A DNA stretch of 36,240 bases from a virus: positions 1 to 36,240 of the IMG/VR virus record IMGVR_UViG_3300040808_000776. One strand, given 5' to 3'. Both the position numbers and the translations under genes were made by a program. The first letter of the stretch is position 1; the number at the start of each line of letters is the position of its first letter. A model generated the notes under the pieces. It made no database searches, was not told the origin of the DNA, and worked only from the letters and a program-made list of their open reading frames with translations. Positions 33,522 to 36,240 of the stretch are shown one piece after another.

Positions 33522-33698
33522 CGGGCAGGGCCTCCAGGGCGCGGTGTGGATGTGGTTTCATGATGGGTTAAAGCGGGTTTGAAGCAGAGGTGGTGATGCT
33601 GTGGTCTCTATTCCATCGGTCACCTCCGGTCTAATGGAAGGGGCCTCAGGGTTGTCTCCCCTTGGGCTGTTAATGGCCTGTATCTCAATAAGGGCTGG
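33522..33698 (-). other. 177-base gap with possible RNA structure and no convincing gene
   Basis: The coding strand holds a second possible pairing (AAGGGG with CCCCTT, about 33643-33668) and a third (TCCAT with ATGGA) that encloses a very good GGAGGT followed by an ATG-GAA-TAG minimal ORF. I see no ORF above 25 codons with a sensible start. It is one of the two longest gaps outside the capsid leader, and the place where a processing or regulatory site before the polymerase operon would be expected. Confidence 0.45.
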
Positions 33699-33707
33699 TT
33701 ATTGAGA
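33683..33707 (-). terminator. Nine-bp hairpin across a stop codon
   Basis: The coding strand reads TCTCAATAA, a CCAGCCC loop, and TTATTGAGA, a perfect nine-bp stem that contains the TAA of the 74-residue gene. It has no T tract, so it is less likely a normal terminator than an mRNA-processing or stabilising structure. The type given is the nearest available. Confidence 0.5.
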
Positions 33708-33923
33708 ATCCTCATCGGGGTCCACCTCAACCAGCTGTATGCCGATACCCCATTCGGTAGCGATGCTCTTGAGGTCTAGAAAGACCTTTGCAGCATGCTC
33801 TTTGTCGTCGCATGCCTTAGCTGCGTCAAACTGCGCTCCCAGGGCATCACAGCGCTCACACATCTCTATGTAAGACTGCTCAATGGGGGTGGGTGCTTGG
33901 CCCCGCTTGTGTCGTTCTGTCAT
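33699..33923 (-). CDS. 74-residue unrecognised protein
   Basis: I choose ATG 33923, since the longer frame from 34043 lies inside the preceding gene. The product begins TERHKRGQAPTPIEQSYIEM, has CERCDALGAQFDAAKACDDK with three cysteines, and ends LVEVDPDEDSQ. It is acidic and helical. The Cys-x-x-Cys plus a later Cys could bind a metal, but there is no fourth ligand that I can be sure of. The start overlaps the preceding gene by 44 bases. Confidence 0.65.
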   Translation of the reverse strand: MTERHKRGQAPTPIEQSYIEMCERCDALGAQFDAAKACDDKEHAAKVFLDLKSIATEWGIGIQLVEVDPDEDSQ

Positions 33924-34221
33924 GGTGTGGTGCCGTGATTGTGAAAGTTGGTAAACCGGGAACCTCAGAGGGAAGCTCCCGAATGATTGGTTGAGGCTCC
34001 TTAGCCTCAGGCCAGCTTGCAACTGCTCTGTTGATCTCAGCATCTACCTTTGCGTCTATCCAATGATCCTCAAAGAACCTAAGGATGCCGTCGAGTAGAT
34101 GCTCGAGAATAATCTTCAAAACTGGATGTAGGTTGCGGGTATAGACCCGTAGCTTACGCCTCAGAACTCTGAATTTAGAGAGTTTAGGTGACCAGCTAAC
34201 CTTAAATGCTGCCAGGCTCAC
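33880..34221 (-). CDS. 113-residue basic/acidic two-part protein, GTG start
   Basis: A GTG at 34221 is preceded by GGAGG with five bases spacing, the best ribosome-binding site in the early region, and overlaps the preceding gene's stop by 20 bases. I prefer it to the ATG at 34251. The N-terminal half is basic (KLSKFRVLRRKLRVYTRN), the middle is helical and hydrophobic (LHPVLKIILEHLLDGILRFF), and the C-terminal third is Pro-rich and probably disordered. The helix could be membrane-associated. I recognise no family. The last 44 bases overlap the 74-residue gene. Confidence 0.6.
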   Translation of the reverse strand: MSLAAFKVSWSPKLSKFRVLRRKLRVYTRNLHPVLKIILEHLLDGILRFFEDHWIDAKVDAEINRAVASWPEAKEPQPIIRELPSEVPGLPTFTITAPHHDRTTQAGPSTHPH

Positions 34222-34513
34222 AATAGCCTCCGAGAGTAAGGTCACGCACAAGTGCGCTCACTCGTCCTTTCTCAACAGCTGTAAGCTCATAGCCCAGTTC
34301 CTCACCGAGCTGCTCCCTGATAAAGCTGGCGACTTGACCCCTTGCAAAGGGCGTAGCGCCCACTAGCTCAGCTTGTACGGTGTCGCTGCAGTAGATGCGG
34401 GCTGCCTCCCTGCCTAACTGCTTAAGGGCAGCTACAGGCGCAGCCATAGCCTGACCAGCGAGCAATAGAGCGGCCCCAAGGGGCAGGGCAAGTGGTGCAA
34501 GTTTGTTGGTCAT
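34202..34513 (-). CDS. Exported 103-residue protein with signal peptide
   Basis: I choose ATG 34513, preceded by GAGG and the TTCACCATCACAC leader. Residues 2-24 are a clear signal peptide: Lys near the start, a hydrophobic APLALPLGAALLLAG core and an AMA-AP cleavage site. The mature part is helical (ALKQLGREAARIYC, GQVASFIREQLGEEL) with two cysteines, one near each end, that could form a disulfide in the periplasm. An exported early phage protein is unusual and might modify the envelope or block a second infection; that is a guess. No family is recognised. Confidence 0.75.
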   Translation of the reverse strand: MTNKLAPLALPLGAALLLAGQAMAAPVAALKQLGREAARIYCSDTVQAELVGATPFARGQVASFIREQLGEELGYELTAVEKGRVSALVRDLTLGGYCEPGSI

Positions 34514-34524
34514 GGTGTGTACCT

Positions 34525-34538
34525 CGTGTGATGGTGAA
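34525..34538 (-). promoter_or_regulatory. Recurrent TCACCATCA leader motif, copy 2
   Basis: The coding strand reads TTCACCATCACACG directly after the stop of the 55-residue gene, followed by AGG and then the exported-protein ATG 12 bases on. The GAGG formed at its end may act as a Shine-Dalgarno. Confidence 0.4.
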
Positions 34539-34706
34539 TCAGAAGATGTCTTCGATCTCGAGCTCCCATGCTGCACACTCTTCGAGGTAATCTCCAAGGG
34601 CAGCTAGGGCTCGAGCCTGAGCGAGCATGTCATGCTCACTGTAGAACAAGATGCGCTCAACCAGAGTTGAGTTGGGATGTGGGTGTCGGTTACTGCCAGT
34701 CGTCAT
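34539..34706 (-). CDS. 55-residue unrecognised protein
   Basis: I choose ATG 34706, which overlaps the preceding gene by 17 bases; the longer frame from 34838 would lie wholly inside that gene. The product begins TTGSNRHPHPNSTLVERILF and ends with an acidic helix (ALAALGDYLEECAAWELEIE). No domain is recognised. The overlap arrangement and normal codon use support it, but it is short. Confidence 0.6.
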   Translation of the reverse strand: MTTGSNRHPHPNSTLVERILFYSEHDMLAQARALAALGDYLEECAAWELEIEDIF

Positions 34707-34869
34707 TGTTGTTCGTGATGATGTGGGTAATGGAGTTGGGGTGCTGGTGGATGTGAGCGTTGAGCTCCATTGCTGCGATCCGCGCCTCATAGACGCCAGT
34801 CGCATAGCAACAGAAGTGACGGCGCTGGTTGCGCTCATCCTTATAGATGACGGTGTAGTGCATGGGCAT
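34690..34869 (-). CDS. 59-residue His/Asn-rich small protein
   Basis: ATG 34869 has GAGG eight bases upstream; a second in-frame ATG at 34863 is possible. The product reads MPMHYTVIYKDERNQRRHFC and then CYATGVYEARIAAMELNAHI, then HQHPNSITHIITNNNDDWQ at the end. The pattern (short strand, helix, strand) looks like a small alpha-beta domain. The gene begins three bases after the preceding stop, and its last 17 bases overlap the next. The function is unknown. Confidence 0.68.
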   Translation of the reverse strand: MPMHYTVIYKDERNQRRHFCCYATGVYEARIAAMELNAHIHQHPNSITHIITNNNDDWQ

Positions 34870-34872
34870 CAG

Positions 34873-35130
34873 TTAGGCCTCAAGGGTTGATAGGTACTGA
34901 TCAGCCTGAGCTAGAAGGCGCTCAGCGGCGTCTAGAAGGGCCTGTAAGGCTTGCTTAGCTAGGCGTTGGGCCTTCTGTACCTTAGAGCGCCTAGGAAGGC
35001 GTACAAGGGCAGTCAGCTGATTGTTGGCCTTGTGGACAAATGATCCAAGCGTGTAGCCCGCAACATATACGGCTACACAAACCTTGACAAAGATGCGCAC
35101 GTAGCGCTCAAGACGTTGTTCGAAGTCCAT
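34873..35130 (-). CDS. 85-residue protein with one membrane helix
   Basis: Residues 11-31 (VRIFVKVCVAVYVAGYTLGSF) form a probable membrane helix after a short charged start. The remainder is basic (RLPRRSKVQKAQRL) and then an Ala/Leu-rich amphipathic helix (KQALQALLDAAERLLAQADQ). It could be a membrane-bound small effector. The ATG is preceded by the TTCACCATCATCA leader and two strong hairpins. I recognise no family. Confidence 0.72.
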   Translation of the reverse strand: MDFEQRLERYVRIFVKVCVAVYVAGYTLGSFVHKANNQLTALVRLPRRSKVQKAQRLAKQALQALLDAAERLLAQADQYLSTLEA

Positions 35131-35138
35131 TGGTTGAA

Positions 35139-35153
35139 TGATGATGGTGAATT
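35139..35153 (-). promoter_or_regulatory. Recurrent TCACCATCA leader motif, copy 3
   Basis: The coding strand reads AATTCACCATCATCA and lies eight bases before the ATG of the membrane-helix gene, between that start and a strong hairpin. There is no Shine-Dalgarno in this leader. Confidence 0.4.
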
Positions 35154-35155
35154 GG

Positions 35156-35193
35156 TAGGGTGCGAGAACACCCTAGAGAGGCCCGAAGGCCTC
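35156..35193 (-). other. Two adjacent perfect hairpins in an early intergenic gap
   Basis: On the coding strand, GAGGCC-TTCG-GGCCTC (35178-35193) is an extra-stable C(UUCG)G tetraloop hairpin. Two bases on lies TAGGGTG-TTCTCG-CACCCTA (35156-35175) with seven perfect pairs. Neither is followed by a T tract, so they look more like RNA processing or mRNA-end structures than intrinsic terminators. Confidence 0.6.
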
Positions 35194-35203
35194 AGTAGGA
35201 TGA

Positions 35204-35452
35204 TCAGAAGGTGAGCTCATCAGCTGTGTGCTCAGGGCGCCAGCCCATGGCCGTGTGAATGCACTCGTTGAAGCGCTCAGCAGCGCCGGGGCGACCACAG
35301 TCTGCAAGCACTGCCCAGCCACGGGCCATGCTAGCGGCGTGATCCATATCAGCGAGGTAGTAGGGACGGACTACCTTGGCGGGAGCCTTGTCAGCTGCAA
35401 AGACATCAGCCTCAGCAACGGTACGGAAGGCAGCTTTGGTGGTGGTGTTCAT
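35204..35452 (-). CDS. 82-residue unrecognised early protein
   Basis: I choose ATG 35452; the longer frame from 35560 reads through two hairpins and the previous gene. The product begins NTTTKAAFRTVAEADVFAAD, then KAPAKVVRPYYLADMDHAAS, with GWAVLADCGRPGAAERFNEC toward the end. It is helical with two cysteines. The start is 13 bases after a strong hairpin, the same arrangement as the gene at 35938-36096. No family is recognised. Confidence 0.7.
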   Translation of the reverse strand: MNTTTKAAFRTVAEADVFAADKAPAKVVRPYYLADMDHAASMARGWAVLADCGRPGAAERFNECIHTAMGWRPEHTADELTF

Positions 35453-35465
35453 GGTGCTTAAAGGA

Positions 35466-35513
35466 GCCAGCCTCAGTGGCTGGCAATTGGTGGGACAGGG
35501 ATTGCACCTGTCC
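35466..35513 (-). other. Tandem hairpin cassette, copy A
   Basis: On the coding strand, GGACAGG-TGCAATC-CCTGTCC (35493-35513) is followed by GCCAGCC-ACTGA-GGCTGGC (35466-35484). The second hairpin is identical to one at 36108-36126. The cassette fills the gap between the stop at 35529 and the ATG at 35452. Confidence 0.7.
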
Positions 35514-35528
35514 TCCCGCTTTAACGGA

Positions 35529-35771
35529 TCACCAGGCCTCATCATAGTCGATGGGCTCATAGACTGCTTGAGATCTATCGACGTAGATCTGAGCTATCTC
35601 AGCATCGGTCATGCAGCGATAACCCTCGATGGCATCGGCCCATTCCTCAGAGTTAGGAGCAGCCTCCATCTCAGCGAGTTCGTAGATGATGTCATCGATC
35701 TGTGCATCCCAGTCCTCATCACGAGCAGCTGGGAAGAGATAGCCAAGCGTTGGGCATGTGCGTGTGGTCAT
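35529..35771 (-). CDS. 80-residue acidic early protein
   Basis: The product begins TTRTCPTLGYLFPAARDEDW and is strongly acidic after residue 17 (DAQIDDIIYELAEMEAAPNS, then EEWADAIEGYRCMTDAEIAQ, ending YEPIDYDEAW). Such a net negative charge would suit a DNA mimic or a binder of a basic host protein; this is speculation. It starts three bases after the stop of the preceding small gene. No domain is recognised. Confidence 0.72.
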   Translation of the reverse strand: MTTRTCPTLGYLFPAARDEDWDAQIDDIIYELAEMEAAPNSEEWADAIEGYRCMTDAEIAQIYVDRSQAVYEPIDYDEAW

Positions 35772-35774
35772 GGT

Positions 35775-35933
35775 TCAGGCCTTAATGAGAGTGACGATTT
35801 CAAGAGCCTTAGCCTTTGGTGGCTTGGCTGACCAGTCAATAGGCCGGTCAACTTTTTTGCCCTTGAGCTGATGGTAGATCCTGCCCTTGCGAGCAGTCTT
35901 GCCAGAGCACTTAACGGATGTCATCGATTGCAT
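35775..35933 (-). CDS. 52-residue basic early protein
   Basis: I choose ATG 35933, which has GAGG nine bases upstream inside the end of the preceding gene; the ATG at 35924 is an alternative. The longer frame from 36128 runs through the previous gene. The product is basic: QSMTSVKCSGKTARKGRIYH, then QLKGKKVDRPIDWSAKPPKA, ending ALEIVTLIKA. It may bind nucleic acid, given the charge. No family is recognised. Confidence 0.65.
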   Translation of the reverse strand: MQSMTSVKCSGKTARKGRIYHQLKGKKVDRPIDWSAKPPKAKALEIVTLIKA

Positions 35934-35937
35934 GAGA

Positions 35938-36096
35938 TCAAGCCTCGTGATGATGGTGAACTTTAGCCATGAATGCCACGAACCGTGGATCAGCAGCAGG
36001 ATCGAAGCGATAAGCCTCAGCCCTGTCACCGCCTTGAGTCCGTGGGTCGGTGTGGTTAGCCAGCTTACGGGAGCCAGCAGCAGCTTGTAGAAGCAT
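35938..36096 (-). CDS. 52-residue early protein with His run
   Basis: The ATG at 36096 lies 11 bases after a strong hairpin, and the stop is four bases before the next start. The product begins LLQAAAGSRKLANHTDPRTQ, then GGDRAEAYRFDPAADPRFVA, and ends KVHHHHEA. The four histidines are encoded by a CACCATCATCAC stretch that also resembles the non-coding leaders elsewhere. This ORF is below usual length cut-offs; the spacing on both sides supports it. No family is recognised. Confidence 0.6.
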   Translation of the reverse strand: MLLQAAAGSRKLANHTDPRTQGGDRAEAYRFDPAADPRFVAFMAKVHHHHEA

Positions 36097-36107
36097 TGTA
36101 CTAATGG

Positions 36108-36156
36108 GCCAGCCTCAGTGGCTGGCAAGAGAGGCAGTGGGATTCGATCCCTACTG
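36108..36156 (-). other. Tandem hairpin cassette, copy B
   Basis: On the coding strand an eight-bp stem with one bulge (36135-36156; CAGT-AGGGA-type arms around a TCGAA apex) is followed by GCCAGCC-ACTGA-GGCTGGC (36108-36126), identical to copy A at 35466-35484. The cassette again lies just before a start codon (36096). Confidence 0.7.
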
Positions 36157-36170
36157 ACTGCTGTCTAGCC

Positions 36171-36239
36171 TCAGCTGCCTCTGTATTCATCCTCAGTGGC
36201 ACCGCCCCAGACTGCTCTCCAAGGAGTGATCGATCGTGA
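36171..36239 (-). CDS. C-terminal fragment of a gene cut by the right edge
   Basis: A frame open to the right edge ends at TGA 36171-36173. The visible 22 residues read SRSITPWRAVWGGATEDEYR and then GS. It ends about 15 bases before a hairpin cassette, the same arrangement as the gene that ends at 35529, which is why I prefer it to the other open frame here. The Trp-rich stretch is not recognised. A second frame open to the edge (stop near 36102) would pass through both hairpins. Confidence 0.35.
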   Translation of the reverse strand, partial: SRSITPWRAVWGGATEDEYRGS

Positions 36240-36240
36240 T

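Noticed and set aside
33514-33561. A 15-codon ORF (begins MKPHPHRALE) ending across the start of the 69-residue gene
   Set aside because: It is too short to support without conservation or expression data; recorded only as a possible leader.
34539-34838. Longer 99-codon version of the 55-residue gene
   Set aside because: The extra N-terminal part lies entirely within the 59-residue gene in another frame and is Ser/Thr-rich low complexity typical of a shadow.
35946-35960. Fourth copy of the leader motif as a non-coding element
   Set aside because: It lies within the 52-residue ORF, where it encodes the His run, so it cannot be counted as an independent non-coding copy.
36135-36156. T-arm-like GGGATTCGATCCC in the right-hand hairpin
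   Set aside because: The stem and loop lengths do not fit a tRNA T arm, and no other tRNA arms are present; it is better explained as one stem of the hairpin cassette.

Overview
This window looks like about three quarters of the genome of a T7-like podovirus (autographivirus). A cyanobacterial host, probably a Synechococcus-type cyanophage related to the P60/Syn5 group, is the best guess. The evidence is a single-subunit RNA polymerase, the T7 order of replication and virion genes, a monomeric class II (B12-dependent) ribonucleotide reductase next to ThyX, and a virion module of the cyanophage kind. The host is inferred, because no host gene is present. I see no psbA, hli, talC, integrase, tRNA, CRISPR array or insertion sequence. 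Every gene I can support lies on the minus strand, so the genome reads from the right edge to the left edge. Many neighbouring genes overlap by a few bases.

Right end (about 30.6-36.2 kb): an early region of at least twelve very small, mostly unrecognised genes, followed by the RNA polymerase (30761-33136). Two of the small proteins have membrane or export signals: 34202-34513 has a signal peptide and 34873-35130 has a membrane helix. The gaps here hold strong RNA hairpins. A two-hairpin cassette occurs twice (35466-35513 and 36108-36156), each time just before a start codon. A leader motif (TTCACCATCA on the coding strand) recurs before several starts. A tiny membrane ORF sits between the polymerase and the single-stranded DNA-binding protein.

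Middle (about 21.0-30.7 kb): replication and nucleotide supply. The order is SSB, endonuclease I, a 49-residue ORF, primase-helicase, a thioredoxin-like protein without the active-site cysteines, a family A DNA polymerase, an endonuclease VII-like nuclease, a gp6-like exonuclease, a small membrane protein, a DUF3310 protein, a MazG-like pyrophosphohydrolase, ThyX, a small ORF and NrdJ. Host DNA is presumably degraded and the nucleotides are reduced and methylated for phage DNA synthesis. The most interesting idea is that the degenerate thioredoxin is the phage's own partner for its DNA polymerase, whose thioredoxin-binding loop is much shorter than that of T7.

Left (about 0-21.2 kb): virion genes. 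These are small proteins before the portal, portal, a 57-residue ORF, scaffold, a terminator-like hairpin plus a possible phage promoter, major capsid protein, a strong terminator matching the position of T7 T-phi, the two tail tube proteins, four internal or ejection proteins, the tail fibre, and the start of a second tailspike cut by the left edge. The cell-wall-degrading activity appears to sit at the C-terminus of the gp15-like protein and not in the gp16-like one. Terminase, lysis genes and the genome ends are not in the window.
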